DNA of 64,000 nt from Chryseobacterium formosum. Lineage in GTDB: Bacteria; Bacteroidota; Bacteroidia; Flavobacteriales; Weeksellaceae. A program made the translations under genes and the position numbers. The stretch spans positions 62,001 to 126,000 of the forward strand of contig NZ_JAOVZW010000015.1 of assembly GCF_026460885.1 (NCBI RefSeq). The letters run 5' to 3'. Of this stretch, positions 16,142 through 25,122 are shown piece by piece; position 1 is the first letter of the stretch; each line of letters begins with the position of its first letter. The notes under the pieces are model-generated. The model did no database searches, had not been told where the DNA came from, and was given only the letters and a program-made list of their open reading frames with translations.

Positions 16142-17074
16142 ATGCTAAAGAAGATTCGCAATTACAAATTGCCTTACATGATTTATAATTTTTTCAATAG
16201 AAAAAAATTACAGCATAATATCCCGCTTTATAAAAAATACGGACTCGATAAATCTTATTTTTCAAGTATTTCAAGCAAAGATTTTGCTCATTTACCAGAA
16301 AATGAGAGAAATTTTGATAAGGAAAAACTGTTCAACACAGAATTTTATAAGAATCTTTCCGAGGAAAATAAATTGAGTGCTGAAAGTTTTGACGATCAAG
16401 GTTTTTTAGTTTTAAGAAATTATTTGAAACCTGAAACCGCAGATCAAATCAATAATGAAATTGAAAAATTAATGAAAGATGGAAGAATAAAATTTCGTTA
16501 TGGCGGAAAACTGATGTTTGTTATTCATCATTCAGAAATCATTAAAAATATTGGAAATGATAAGGATTTACTTGAGTTTTTGTCTGTTTTGATTGATGGT
16601 GATGCTAAATTGTTTCAAAGTATCAATTTCATCAATGGAAGTCAGCAAAAAACACATTCAGACAGTATTCACATGACGACATATCCTTTAGGCGGACTTC
16701 TCGGAGTATGGATTGCGTTGGAAGATGTGGATGAAATGAATGGTGCTTTGCATTATATTCCGGGAAGTCACAAACTACCATATTTCCTGAATTCTGATTA
16801 TGATAATGAAGGAACAGCTTTTAAAATCGGTAAAAAAAGTTATCTAGCTTACGAAGAATTTCTTGAAAATAAAGTAAAAGAATTAGGACTGAAAAAGGAA
16901 ATTTTCAGAGCTAAAAAAGGTGATCTTTTGGTTTGGCATGCGAATATTCTTCATGGCGGAGAACCACATTTAGACAAAACCAAAACCCGAAAAAGTCTTG
17001 TTTATCACTATTTTGATGAGAAAAGTATATGTTATCATGAAGTAACACAAAGACCTGCATTATTTGAGCTGTAA
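16142..17074 (+). CDS. Phytanoyl-CoA dioxygenase family oxygenase
   Basis: A 310-residue non-heme iron, 2-oxoglutarate-dependent oxygenase. The iron triad is visible as H172 and D174 in THSDSIHM and H271 in NILHGGEPH, with R283 as the likely 2-oxoglutarate anchor. LGVWIALEDVDEMNGALHYIPGSH is strongly conserved in the family. The N-terminal 80 residues are basic and less conserved. The substrate is unknown; bacterial relatives hydroxylate varied small molecules or lipids. It follows the FemAB-like gene by 73 bp. Confidence 0.85.
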   Translation: MLKKIRNYKLPYMIYNFFNRKKLQHNIPLYKKYGLDKSYFSSISSKDFAHLPENERNFDKEKLFNTEFYKNLSEENKLSAESFDDQGFLVLRNYLKPETADQINNEIEKLMKDGRIKFRYGGKLMFVIHHSEIIKNIGNDKDLLEFLSVLIDGDAKLFQSINFINGSQQKTHSDSIHMTTYPLGGLLGVWIALEDVDEMNGALHYIPGSHKLPYFLNSDYDNEGTAFKIGKKSYLAYEEFLENKVKELGLKKEIFRAKKGDLLVWHANILHGGEPHLDKTKTRKSLVYHYFDEKSICYHEVTQRPALFEL

Positions 17075-17090
17075 ATTCAGAAAATATCAT

Positions 17091-17098
17091 TAATTTTG
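17091..17098 (+). promoter_or_regulatory. -7 promoter box before the small membrane protein
   Basis: TAATTTTG fits TAnnTTTG and ends 12 bp before the ATG at 17111. It overlaps the more distal TTG at 17096, arguing that the ATG is the real start. Confidence 0.5.
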
Positions 17099-17110
17099 CT
17101 TCCTCAAATT

Positions 17111-17623
17111 ATGACAGATTTTTTAGACTATTTACCTTATGCAGCCGCATTAGTTATTGCAATTCCGTTTTTGGTTTTGCTGAGACAATTTGTGTATACT
17201 TACATCAACTTAAAAAATCAGGAGATAAAATTACTATCTGTAAAATCAAATTCTGAAAATAAAACCCATTCTTACGAAAGAATGACGCTTTTTTTGGAAC
17301 GAATCAAACCTTCCAATCTTATTCTAAAATTTGATAAAGATTTGGCTGCTCATGAATTTGTATTTCTCACAGAGAAAACGATCACCGAAGAGTTTGAATA
17401 TAATGCTTCCCAACAGCTTTATTTAACAAAAAATTCATGGCAGAATATCGTAGATTCTAAAAATGCAATCATAGATTTGCTTCACAAAACGTACGAAAGT
17501 CTTAACAACAATCCGAATCTTAACGAATATAAAACCGTTTTCATTATGAATTATATGAATGATAATGATTATATCGGTGCAACAATCGAAGATTTAAGGA
17601 GAGAAATTTTAATAATAGCTTAA
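17111..17623 (+). CDS. Small membrane-anchored protein of unknown function
   Basis: A 170-residue protein with one N-terminal transmembrane helix (about residues 6-28, YAAALVIAIPFLVLL). A cytosolic, mostly helical and charged domain follows, with NKTHSYERMTLFLERIKPSNLI at its start. It resembles conserved flavobacterial hypothetical proteins, but I recognise no domain. It lies 20 bp before the soluble pyrophosphatase on the same strand, so the two may be co-transcribed. Confidence 0.65.
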   Translation: MTDFLDYLPYAAALVIAIPFLVLLRQFVYTYINLKNQEIKLLSVKSNSENKTHSYERMTLFLERIKPSNLILKFDKDLAAHEFVFLTEKTITEEFEYNASQQLYLTKNSWQNIVDSKNAIIDLLHKTYESLNNNPNLNEYKTVFIMNYMNDNDYIGATIEDLRREILIIA

Positions 17624-17643
17624 TTAAATAATAAATATAAATA

Positions 17644-18255
17644 ATGATTCCAAATTTTAAAGCACATCCGTGGCATGGGATTTCTGCAGGAGAAGATGCG
17701 CCAAACGTTGTAAACGTATTCGTGGAAATAGTTCCTTCAGACACCATTAAATATGAAGTAGATAAAGAAACTGGTTACCTTAAAGTAGACAGACCTCAGA
17801 AATTTTCAAACATTATTCCTGCATTATACGGTTTTGTTCCAAGAACTTACTGTGACGCAGAAGTAATGAAATTGGCTGTAGAAAGTGGTGCAAGCGATGT
17901 TACAATGGGAGATCATGATCCTTTGGATATTTGTGTTTTAAGTTCGCATAATATTCATTCAGGAGGACTTTTGATGGAAGCTATTCCAATCGGAGGTTTC
18001 AAAATGATTGATGGAGGTGAAGCTGATGATAAAATTGTTGCTGTAATGGTAAGTGATCACGCTTTTGGACATTTCAGAGACATTTCAGAATTACCAGAAG
18101 CTGAAGTAAAAAGATTGATGCACTATTTCCTTACTTACAAAAACTTACCGGATGAGCCTGCAAAATGCAGAATTCAGGAGGTTTATGGAGCAGCTCATGC
18201 ACATAAAGTAATTGTAGCTTCTCAAAAAGACTACTCTGACAAATACGGAGGTTAA
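17644..18255 (+). CDS. ppa: Inorganic pyrophosphatase (soluble, family I)
   Basis: Hydrolyses the pyrophosphate made by biosynthetic reactions and so drives them forward. The 203-residue protein has the family I pattern: IVPSDTIKYEVDKETG, the YGFVPRTYC block, GDHDPLDICVLS with the metal-binding aspartates, and DDKIVAVMVSD. Length is slightly above the 175 residues of E. coli Ppa. A terminator follows, and the membrane pyrophosphatase gene lies 170 bp downstream on the same strand, so two different PPi-splitting enzymes are neighbours. Confidence 0.94.
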   Translation: MIPNFKAHPWHGISAGEDAPNVVNVFVEIVPSDTIKYEVDKETGYLKVDRPQKFSNIIPALYGFVPRTYCDAEVMKLAVESGASDVTMGDHDPLDICVLSSHNIHSGGLLMEAIPIGGFKMIDGGEADDKIVAVMVSDHAFGHFRDISELPEAEVKRLMHYFLTYKNLPDEPAKCRIQEVYGAAHAHKVIVASQKDYSDKYGG

Positions 18256-18283
18256 TTTGACAAAAAATTATCAATTGATATAG

Positions 18284-18312
18284 AAAGCAGGTGAATTTTC
18301 ATCTGCTTTTTT
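18284..18312 (+). terminator. Rho-independent terminator after ppa
   Basis: AAAGCAGGTGA pairs with TCATCTGCTTT (one G-U pair), followed by a T run. Confidence 0.8.
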
Positions 18313-18425
18313 GTTTTAAATTTTATCTAAATTTTCTAAAACCTCCAAAAGGCTTAATATTTTAAATGGTTTGATAGAAATAATTAAGTATATTTAATAT
18401 TCTATTACCAAAAAAATATTAAACT

Positions 18426-21161
18426 ATGGACTTATTTGTGTTAGTGCCAATTTTTGGCGTTATTGCCCTGATCTATACTTTTCTCCAAAGTAATTGGGTA
18501 AGCAAACAAAATGCAGGAAATGAAAAAATGAAAGTTATCAGCGGACATATCGCTGACGGTGCGATGGCTTTTCTCAAGGCCGAGTACAAAATTATGATGT
18601 ATTTCGTCATTATCGTAGCTATTTTACTTGCAGTAATGGGAATGACAAATTCCAACTCACACTGGAGCATCGGAATTGCTTTTGTTATTGGAGCAATATT
18701 ATCTGCTTTAGCAGGATTTATCGGTATGAAAATCGCCACGAAAGCTAATGTAAGAACTGCCGAAGCAGCTAGAACTTCTTTATCTAAAGCTCTGAAAGTA
18801 TCATTCACAGGAGGTTCTGTGATGGGAATGGGAGTTGCGGGTTTAGCCGTTTTAGGATTGGGTGCGGTTTATTTAATTATTAAACAGATTTTTGCTCCCA
18901 ATTCAACTGTAGATTCCCATGAAATGGAAAGAACCATTGAGATTCTTACCGGATTTTCTTTAGGTGCGGAATCTATCGCTTTATTTGCAAGAGTTGGCGG
19001 CGGAATTTATACTAAAGCTGCCGATGTAGGAGCCGATTTAGTTGGAAAAGTAGAAGCGGGAATTCCCGAAGATGACCCTCGAAATCCTGCTACAATTGCA
19101 GATAATGTTGGAGATAATGTTGGAGACGTTGCCGGAATGGGAGCTGATTTGTTTGGATCTTATGTTGCAACGGTTTTAGCAACGATGGTTTTGGGAAGAG
19201 AAACAATTTCTGTTGATTCTTTTGGAGGATTTGCCCCAATTCTTTTACCGATGTTGATTGCCGGAACAGGAATTATATTTTCAATGATCGGAACTTTATT
19301 TGTTAAAATTAATGATAATGAGGGTGCATCAACTTCTAATGTTCAGAATGCTTTAAACTTAGGAAACTGGGGAAGTATTGTCATTACAGCAATTGCTTCT
19401 TACTTTTTGGTCACCTATCTTTTACCTGAAAAAATGGTTTTAAGAGGTTTTGAATTTACAAAAATGGGAGTTTTCGGAGCCATCATTGTAGGATTAGTTG
19501 TCGGAACTTTGATGAGTATCATTACAGAATTCTACACAGCGATGGGAAAAAGACCGGTTTTAAGTATTGTAAGACAATCTTCTACAGGTCATGCAACTAA
19601 TATTATTGGCGGACTTTCGGTTGGAATGGAATCAACCCTTTTACCAATTTTAGTTTTAGCAGGAGGAATTTACGGTTCCTATTTATGTGCCGGATTATAT
19701 GGAGTGGCAATTGCAGCAGCCGGAATGATGGCAACCACAGCAATGCAGTTAGCGATTGACGCTTTCGGACCGATTGCAGATAATGCAGGAGGAATTGCTG
19801 AAATGAGTGAGTTACCAAAAGAAGTTCGCGAGAATACGGATATTTTAGATGCTGTCGGAAACACAACTGCAGCATCAGGAAAAGGTTTTGCAATTGCTTC
19901 TGCTGCATTAACGGCTTTAGCTTTATTTGCGGCCTTTGTAGGAATTGCAGGAATCGATGGAATTGATATTTACAGAGCTGATGTTTTAGCCGGATTGTTT
20001 GTCGGTGGAATGATTCCTTTTATATTTTCATCTTTGGCAATTACGGCAGTTGGACAAGCTGCAATGGCAATGGTAGAAGAAGTACGAAGACAATTCAGAG
20101 AAATTCCAGGGATTTTAGAAGGAAAAGCAGAGCCGGAATATCAAAAATGCGTAGCCATTTCTACTGATGCTTCTATTCGTAAGATGATGCTTCCAGGTGC
20201 AATTGCAATAGTTTCTCCTTTATTAATAGGATTTATTTTTGGACCTGAAGTTTTAGGTGGCTTCTTGGCCGGAGCAACGGTTTGTGGAGTTTTAATGGGA
20301 ATTTTCCAGAATAATGCAGGTGGAGCTTGGGATAACGCTAAAAAATCTTTTGAAAAAGGAGTTGATATCAACGGACAAACCTATTATAAAGGATCAGAAC
20401 CGCACAAAGCTTCTATTACAGGAGATACAGTTGGAGACCCGTTTAAAGATACTTCAGGGCCTTCGATGAATATTTTAATTAAATTAATGTCGATTGTTTC
20501 TTTGGTTATCGCACCAACTTTGGCAGTTTTACATAAAGATAAAATTGAAGCCAACAGAAAGGCTAAAATTGAAAGTTTACTTGGTAAAACTGTGATTAAT
20601 ACAGAAAATCAAACGATCTCAGGAAATAATGCTGCAATTGTACCTTTAGGAATTAATGGTCAATTAAATGAAAATGGCGATTTTGTTTATAATACCGGAA
20701 CTATTCAGGAAGTTAAACTGAAAAATGGTAAAACAATTTCTTTAGGCAACCAAAGCCAATTATTCTTTTTACAGAACGATGTTAATAAGAAAAGCCAAGC
20801 TGTTTTAGATCCAAATAAATGGTACACCATTGAAAACTTATATTTTGAAACGGGTTCAAGTGATTTAAAAGCCGGTTCAGAAATTCAACTAGCTAATCTG
20901 GCTGAAATTATGAATGAATATCCGAATTTAAGAATAAAATTAGGCGGTTATACAGATAATGTTGGAGGTGAAGAAAGTAATCTTTCACTATCCAATTTAA
21001 GAGCACAAACTGCAAAATTGAAATTACTTGAATTGGGAATTGCGGGAGATCGGGTAGAAACAGAAGGATATGGTTCTCAACATCCTGTTTGTCCTGAAAA
21101 TGACAGCGAAGAATGTCAGGCAAAAAATCGAAGAATAGATCTAAGAGTTTTAGCTCTTTAA
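18426..21161 (+). CDS. hppA: Membrane ion-pumping pyrophosphatase fused to a C-terminal OmpA domain
   Basis: An integral inner-membrane pump that couples PPi hydrolysis to export of H+ or Na+. Residues 1 to about 700 form the usual 16-helix enzyme, with the catalytic stretches [11 protein letters not shown] (200-210), [19 protein letters not shown] (216-234) and the C-terminal [12 protein letters not shown]482 in GNTTAASGK is the alanine of K+-dependent forms; K+-independent enzymes have lysine there. The gate glutamate usual in helix 6 (DLxES) is glycine here (DLFGSY), while an extra glutamate, E182, sits in helix 5 ([10 protein letters not shown]). About 210 extra residues follow, ending in an OmpA peptidoglycan-binding domain ([31 protein letters not shown]). 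At 911 residues it is far longer than the usual 650-800. Confidence 0.93.
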   Translation: MDLFVLVPIFGVIALIYTFLQSNWVSKQNAGNEKMKVISGHIADGAMAFLKAEYKIMMYFVIIVAILLAVMGMTNSNSHWSIGIAFVIGAILSALAGFIGMKIATKANVRTAEAARTSLSKALKVSFTGGSVMGMGVAGLAVLGLGAVYLIIKQIFAPNSTVDSHEMERTIEILTGFSLGAESIALFARVGGGIYTKAADVGADLVGKVEAGIPEDDPRNPATIADNVGDNVGDVAGMGADLFGSYVATVLATMVLGRETISVDSFGGFAPILLPMLIAGTGIIFSMIGTLFVKINDNEGASTSNVQNALNLGNWGSIVITAIASYFLVTYLLPEKMVLRGFEFTKMGVFGAIIVGLVVGTLMSIITEFYTAMGKRPVLSIVRQSSTGHATNIIGGLSVGMESTLLPILVLAGGIYGSYLCAGLYGVAIAAAGMMATTAMQLAIDAFGPIADNAGGIAEMSELPKEVRENTDILDAVGNTTAASGKGFAIASAALTALALFAAFVGIAGIDGIDIYRADVLAGLFVGGMIPFIFSSLAITAVGQAAMAMVEEVRRQFREIPGILEGKAEPEYQKCVAISTDASIRKMMLPGAIAIVSPLLIGFIFGPEVLGGFLAGATVCGVLMGIFQNNAGGAWDNAKKSFEKGVDINGQTYYKGSEPHKASITGDTVGDPFKDTSGPSMNILIKLMSIVSLVIAPTLAVLHKDKIEANRKAKIESLLGKTVINTENQTISGNNAAIVPLGINGQLNENGDFVYNTGTIQEVKLKNGKTISLGNQSQLFFLQNDVNKKSQAVLDPNKWYTIENLYFETGSSDLKAGSEIQLANLAEIMNEYPNLRIKLGGYTDNVGGEESNLSLSNLRAQTAKLKLLELGIAGDRVETEGYGSQHPVCPENDSEECQAKNRRIDLRVLAL

Positions 21162-21182
21162 ATTCAAATAAAACTAAACTTT

Positions 21183-21208
21183 AAGCACTGCATTTGCGGT
21201 GCTTTTTT
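21183..21208 (+). terminator. Rho-independent terminator after hppA
   Basis: AAGCACTGC pairs with GCGGTGCTT (one G-U pair) around a 4-nt loop, with a T run after. Confidence 0.8.
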
Positions 21209-21242
21209 ATTTTGATATTTTCCCAGTAAATTATTAATTTGA

Positions 21243-21273
21243 AATCTGTGAAAATCCGTGAAATCTGTGGGAA
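21243..21273 (+). repeat. Interspersed repeat, CCGTGAAA/CTGTGGGAA family, copy 1
   Basis: A 31-bp unit containing AATCTGTGAAAATCCGTGAA and ending ATCTGTGGGAA lies in the gap after hppA. The reverse complement of nearly the same sequence is at 42821-42850. Similar intergenic sequence is familiar from other Bacteroidota genomes. Confidence 0.6.
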
Positions 21274-21305
21274 TAAAGGAATATAATAAAACCAATAAAT
21301 GACGA

Positions 21306-22445
21306 CTATAAATTTCTCTTCAAATGTTCCATCGCCTGAATAATCACATCATCTTTTTTAGCAAAACTAAATCTTATATAATCAGAATCTTGTTTAGAAT
21401 TATAAAAAGCAGAAAGCGGTAAACAGGAAACTTTTTTCTCAACAGTCAGCCATTTTGAAAATTCTACGTCTGTCATGGTTTTATTTACATTCCTGAAATT
21501 AACGATCTGAAAAAATCCACCTTGCGATTTTTCTTCAATTTTCAATGGTGTAAATTGTATCATTTCATTAAAAATATCACGTTTTTGCTGCATGATTTTT
21601 TGGTTTTCTGAAGGATCAAAAACTTCAAGATACTTTGCTATTGCATATTGACAGGGAGAATTTGAACTGTAAGAAATATATTGCTGATGAATTCTGAAAT
21701 AATTTAATAAACTTTCAGGAGCTAAAAGATAGCTTACTTTCCATCCCGTTGAATGAAACATTTTACCAAATGAAAAAATGCAAAATGTTCTTTTTTTGAG
21801 TTCAGGATGAAGAAAAGAACTGTAATGTTCAACATTATCATAACAGTAAATATCATAAATTTCCTCTGAAATAAGATATATTTCCTGATGTTTTATTAAC
21901 TCATAAAGCTGATTCCAATCTTCTTTAGTCCACATTTTTCCGGTAGGATTTTGTGGCGAATTGACGATGATTGCTTTGGTTTTTTTAGTTATGCATTTTT
22001 GCAATTCATTCCAATTTATTTTAAAATTAACATCCAAATCATAATAAACAGGAACTCCGCCATTCAAAACAATCGAGGGCGCATAAGTGTAATAAGAAGG
22101 TTGAATCACAATTACTTCATCGCCAATATTCAAAATAGATTTTAAAGAAGTGTATAAGCCAAAAGTAGAGCAAGGAACAATATTAATTTCCTCTTTTTTA
22201 AGTTTTACGCTGTTCTTTCGATTTAAATTAAATTGAATAATACTTTCAATCAACAAAGGGTTTCCAGAAAGCGATTCATAACTATGGCTGATCATATCTG
22301 CAGATTCTTTCAGATAATACCTTAAACGCGGATCAATTTCAAAATCAGGTAGACCTAATGACAAATCATAACTCTGATGTCTCGAAGCAAGCTCCGACAT
22401 TTCTGTGAAAAATTTGTAATCATTAAATCCGTAGTTTTTTTCCAT
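21306..22445 (-). CDS. PLP-dependent aminotransferase, class I/II (methionine aminotransferase-like)
   Basis: A 379-residue fold-type I aminotransferase. The PLP lysine is K228 in FSFGKMFHSTGWKVSY. NSPQNPTG (163-169) is the cofactor/substrate loop, and EEIYDIYCYD carries the PLP-contact tyrosine. The N-terminus LSLGLPDFEIDPRL and the SYESLSGNPLL stretch are like YbdL-type methionine aminotransferases, which act on the keto acid of methionine salvage, but aromatic or glutamine substrates are possible. Single gene, minus strand, with a -7 box 10 bp upstream of the start. Confidence 0.85.
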   Translation of the reverse strand: MEKNYGFNDYKFFTEMSELASRHQSYDLSLGLPDFEIDPRLRYYLKESADMISHSYESLSGNPLLIESIIQFNLNRKNSVKLKKEEINIVPCSTFGLYTSLKSILNIGDEVIVIQPSYYTYAPSIVLNGGVPVYYDLDVNFKINWNELQKCITKKTKAIIVNSPQNPTGKMWTKEDWNQLYELIKHQEIYLISEEIYDIYCYDNVEHYSSFLHPELKKRTFCIFSFGKMFHSTGWKVSYLLAPESLLNYFRIHQQYISYSSNSPCQYAIAKYLEVFDPSENQKIMQQKRDIFNEMIQFTPLKIEEKSQGGFFQIVNFRNVNKTMTDVEFSKWLTVEKKVSCLPLSAFYNSKQDSDYIRFSFAKKDDVIIQAMEHLKRNL

Positions 22446-22455
22446 AGGCTTTTAT

Positions 22456-22463
22456 CAAATATA
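22456..22463 (-). promoter_or_regulatory. -7 promoter box for the aminotransferase gene
   Basis: Minus strand reads TATATTTG, ending 10 bp before the ATG at 22445. Confidence 0.5.
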
Positions 22464-22528
22464 TAAAAAAATAGCATCCAATTTACAGTTGGAATTTTTT
22501 TGTTATTTTTAAACAAACAATTTTTTAA

Positions 22529-23584
22529 ATGAAAAAATTACTCATTCCTATCTTTTCAGCAATCGTGCTTACGAGTTGTGGAAGTTCTATACACTCAGGT
22601 GATAAGCAGAATTCAAATCAAAATACAAGTTCAAGTGATTCTAAAAGTGAAAAAGCTTTTAATAAAGCATATCACCAAATTAAGTATAATGATTTAAAGA
22701 AAAATTTATATGTGATTGCGTCTGATGAAATGGAAGGAAGAGATACTGGAAGTCAAGGTCAGAAAAAAGCAGGAGAGTATATCGTCAAATTTTATAAAGA
22801 TTTAGGAATCGAATTTCCTAAAAAATTAGGTTCATATTATCAGAAAGTTCCGTCTTCTTACATGAAAAAAAGAGGCGGTGGAAATTTACCTGATTCTGAA
22901 AATATTTTAGCTTTTATTGAAGGAAGTGAAAAACCTGAAGAAATTATCGTTGTTTCTGCACACTACGATCATATTGGAACTAAAAATGGCGTGGTTTACA
23001 ACGGAGCCGATGATGACGGAAGCGGAACTGTTGCTGTGATGCAGATTGCAAAAGCTTTTCAAAAGGCTAAAAAGAAAGGTAACGGACCGAAGAGATCTAT
23101 TTTATTTCTTCATGTAACGGGAGAAGAGCACGGACTTTTTGGTTCTGCATATTATTCTGATAACCCGGTTTTTCCTTTATCAAATACAGTTGCTGACTTA
23201 AATATCGACATGATTGGAAGAGATGACATTGCAAATCGAGGTAAGAATTATGTTTATGTGATTGGTTCTGAAATGTTAAGTTCAGAATTAAAAATCATTA
23301 ACGAAGTAGCTAATAAAAAGACAAATAATCTTGAATTAAACTATAAATACGACGATCCGAAAGATCCCGACAGATTATATTACCGTTCTGATCACTATAA
23401 TTTTGCAAAACATGGAATTCCTGTAGCATTTTTCTTTGACGGAATTCATGAAGATTATCATAAGGAAACCGACGATGTTGAGAAAATTGATTTTAATTTA
23501 TTGCAAAAAAGAACTCAATTAGTTTTTGCAACAGCTTGGGAATTGGCAAATCGTGAAGCGAGAATTGTTGTTGATAAGAAATAA
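22529..23584 (+). CDS. M28 family zinc metallopeptidase (lipoprotein)
   Basis: A 351-residue exported aminopeptidase-like enzyme. A lipoprotein signal ends at IVLTSC, followed by a Ser/Asn-rich linker. The paired zinc site is visible: H and D in VVSAHYDHIG and NGADDDGSG, glutamates in HVTGEEHGLFGS, D in NIDMIGRDD, and a late histidine in the SDHYNFAKHGIP region. Substrate preference is unknown. It heads a run of four same-strand genes that includes a broken GNAT gene, a VOC protein and an endonuclease V-like gene. Confidence 0.9.
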   Translation: MKKLLIPIFSAIVLTSCGSSIHSGDKQNSNQNTSSSDSKSEKAFNKAYHQIKYNDLKKNLYVIASDEMEGRDTGSQGQKKAGEYIVKFYKDLGIEFPKKLGSYYQKVPSSYMKKRGGGNLPDSENILAFIEGSEKPEEIIVVSAHYDHIGTKNGVVYNGADDDGSGTVAVMQIAKAFQKAKKKGNGPKRSILFLHVTGEEHGLFGSAYYSDNPVFPLSNTVADLNIDMIGRDDIANRGKNYVYVIGSEMLSSELKIINEVANKKTNNLELNYKYDDPKDPDRLYYRSDHYNFAKHGIPVAFFFDGIHEDYHKETDDVEKIDFNLLQKRTQLVFATAWELANREARIVVDKK

Positions 23585-23601
23585 TTAGAAAAATTTTGAA
23601 T

Positions 23602-24042
23602 ATGATTATTCGTGAAGCGAAAATAGAAGATATTCCGCAAATTCAGATAGTAAGAAATTCTGTTAAAGAAAATACTTTGTCAAATCCTGATCTTGTTACT
23701 AATAAAGATTGTGAAGAATTCATGACCGAAAGAGGAAAGGGGTGAGTTTGTGAAATTAATGAGAAAATTACAGGCTTTTCTATTGTTGATCTAAAAGGAA
23801 ATAATATTTGGGCGTTGTTTGTAGATCCTGATTTTGAAAAGATGGGAATTGGTAAAAAATTACCTGATATTATGTTAGATTGGTATTTTAAACAAACCCA
23901 AGAAAATGTATGGCTTGGAACTTCACCAAATACAAGAGCAGAAATGTTTTATCGGAAAACCGAATGGAATGAAATAGGAATGCACGGAAAAAACGAAATT
24001 AAGTTTGAAATGACTTTTGATAACTGGACAAATAAAAAATAA
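23602..24042 (+). pseudogene. GNAT family N-acetyltransferase interrupted by an in-frame TGA
   Basis: The frame from the ATG at 23602 to the TAA at 24040 would encode a 146-residue GNAT acetyltransferase: IIREAKIEDIPQIQIVRNS at the start, WALFVDPDFEKMGIGKKL as the acetyl-CoA loop, and AEMFYRKTEWNEIG near the end. Codon 48 is TGA (23743-23745), between ERGKG and VCEINEKITGF. In relatives this place is normally tryptophan (RGKGWVCE), so one TGG to TGA change explains it. Everything downstream remains in frame with no further damage, so the mutation is recent, a sequencing error, or read through. The M28 gene is 17 bp upstream and the VOC gene starts 1 bp after the stop. Confidence 0.75.
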
Positions 24043-24043
24043 T

Positions 24044-24412
24044 ATGAATCAAAAAATAAAATCAATAAGACCTTTTATCGGATCAAAAGATTTTGCAGAA
24101 AGCAGAGCTTTTTATCGAGATTTAGGATTCGAAGAAGTTGAAATTGATCCTAAATTTTCAGTATTTAAAAAAGGGAATTTTGCATTTTATCTTCAGGATT
24201 ATTATGCCAAAGAATGGATTGAAAACACAATGATTTTCCTTGAAATAGAAAATGTAGATCTTTATTGGGAAGAATTGGTATCACTAAATTTAAAAGATAA
24301 ATATGATTCAATAAAATTAGTTCCAACAAAAACGATGGATTGGGGAAAAGAATGTTTCCTGCTTGATCCTGCTGGAGTTTTATGGCATTTTGGAGAGTTT
24401 TTTAGTTTTTAA
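24044..24412 (+). CDS. VOC superfamily (glyoxalase/bleomycin resistance-like) protein
   Basis: A 122-residue protein with the beta-alpha-beta-beta-beta vicinal oxygen chelate fold: SIRPFIGSKDFAESRAFYRDLGFEE at the start, the FAFYLQDYY strand, and a final GKECFLLDPAGVLWHFGE. I use the ATG at 24044, which follows the GNAT stop by 1 bp; an upstream in-frame start lies inside the GNAT gene. Members bind metals, drugs or antibiotics, or act in small-molecule chemistry; the role here is unknown. Confidence 0.8.
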   Translation: MNQKIKSIRPFIGSKDFAESRAFYRDLGFEEVEIDPKFSVFKKGNFAFYLQDYYAKEWIENTMIFLEIENVDLYWEELVSLNLKDKYDSIKLVPTKTMDWGKECFLLDPAGVLWHFGEFFSF

Positions 24413-24415
24413 AAT

Positions 24416-24940
24416 ATGATTTACGCATTCGACACGTATTATTACGAAAAATTCGCCAAAACAGTCTGCATCGCATTCGAAAACTGGAATTCAGAGACTG
24501 AAAGTTTTATTTATTCAGAAAATACAGAAATTACTTCCGATTATGAAAGCGGCGCATTTTATAAAAGAGAATTACCTTGCGTTTTGAGTTTATTAAAGAA
24601 AATTGAATTACAAAACGGTGATTTGATTATTGTAGATGGTTATGTAACTTTAGATAATGACGGTAAATTTGGTTTAGGCGGTTATCTTTATCAATCTTTA
24701 GATGAAAAATATCCGATTATTGGTATTGCAAAAAATGGATTTTACAGTGAAGATGATCAAAGAAGAACTGTTTTACGTGGTGAAAGTAAAACTCCGTTAT
24801 TCCTTACTGCAATTGGAGTTGATGTTGATGAAACTCAATCTAACATAGAAAATATGCACGGAAATTATAGAATGCCGACCTTATTAAGAAAACTAGATCA
24901 GCTTACAAGAGAGAAAGATGAACTAAATGTGAGAAACTGA
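24416..24940 (+). CDS. Endonuclease V-like protein
   Basis: A 174-residue protein resembling endonuclease V, the nuclease that cuts near deaminated adenine (inosine). Seen are FDTYYY at the N-terminus, ESGAFYKRELPCVLSLL (the family's Y..G....RE.P region), LIIVDGYVTLD for the central acidic strand, and IGIAKNGF. It is shorter than E. coli Nfi (about 225 residues), and the end, GNYRMPTLLRKLDQLTR, is only loosely like the canonical one. It lies 3 bp after the VOC gene. The name is likely but not certain. Confidence 0.6.
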   Translation: MIYAFDTYYYEKFAKTVCIAFENWNSETESFIYSENTEITSDYESGAFYKRELPCVLSLLKKIELQNGDLIIVDGYVTLDNDGKFGLGGYLYQSLDEKYPIIGIAKNGFYSEDDQRRTVLRGESKTPLFLTAIGVDVDETQSNIENMHGNYRMPTLLRKLDQLTREKDELNVRN

Positions 24941-24960
24941 TAAAAGTCAGCTGAACATTT

Positions 24961-24989
24961 ATTTATATTTATTCTAAATAAATATAAAT
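24961..24989. repeat. Perfect 13-bp AT hairpin
   Basis: ATTTATATTTATT and AATAAATATAAAT are exact inverted copies around a 3-nt loop, just after the endonuclease V-like gene. The right arm runs into a TAAATTTG -7-like box. Confidence 0.6.
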
Positions 24990-24992
24990 TTG
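24985..24992 (+). promoter_or_regulatory. Possible -7 box of a small transcript
   Basis: TAAATTTG fits TAnnTTTG. No reading frame follows; a strong terminator lies about 70 bp downstream, so the box could start a short RNA of roughly 95 nt. Confidence 0.3.
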
Positions 24993-24998
24993 TTTCAG

Positions 24999-25094
24999 AA
25001 TTAAAACGATTCTAAAAACATCAAATAGTTCATATCCATATTAATTTTTCATTTTTCAAGAACCGATAAGTTTTGCTTGTCGGTTTTTTTTATT
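24999..25094 (+). ncRNA. Candidate small RNA between a -7 box and a terminator
   Basis: The stretch begins about 7 bp after a TAnnTTTG box and ends at the T run of a good hairpin terminator. It contains no start codon followed by a useful frame. The terminator could instead simply close the M28-GNAT-VOC-endonuclease operon, so this is only a candidate. Confidence 0.2.
25061..25094 (+). terminator. Rho-independent terminator
   Basis: AACCGATAAG pairs with CTTGTCGGTT (one G-U pair) around a 5-nt loop and is followed by a long T run. Confidence 0.85.
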
Positions 25095-25122
25095 TAAAGT
25101 AGAAGATTTAATTATAAATTTT

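Noticed and set aside
23815..24042. Separate small gene for the C-terminal half of the GNAT protein
   Set aside because: It is in the same frame as the upstream part with only one stop between, and has no start signal of its own; one interrupted gene is the simpler reading.
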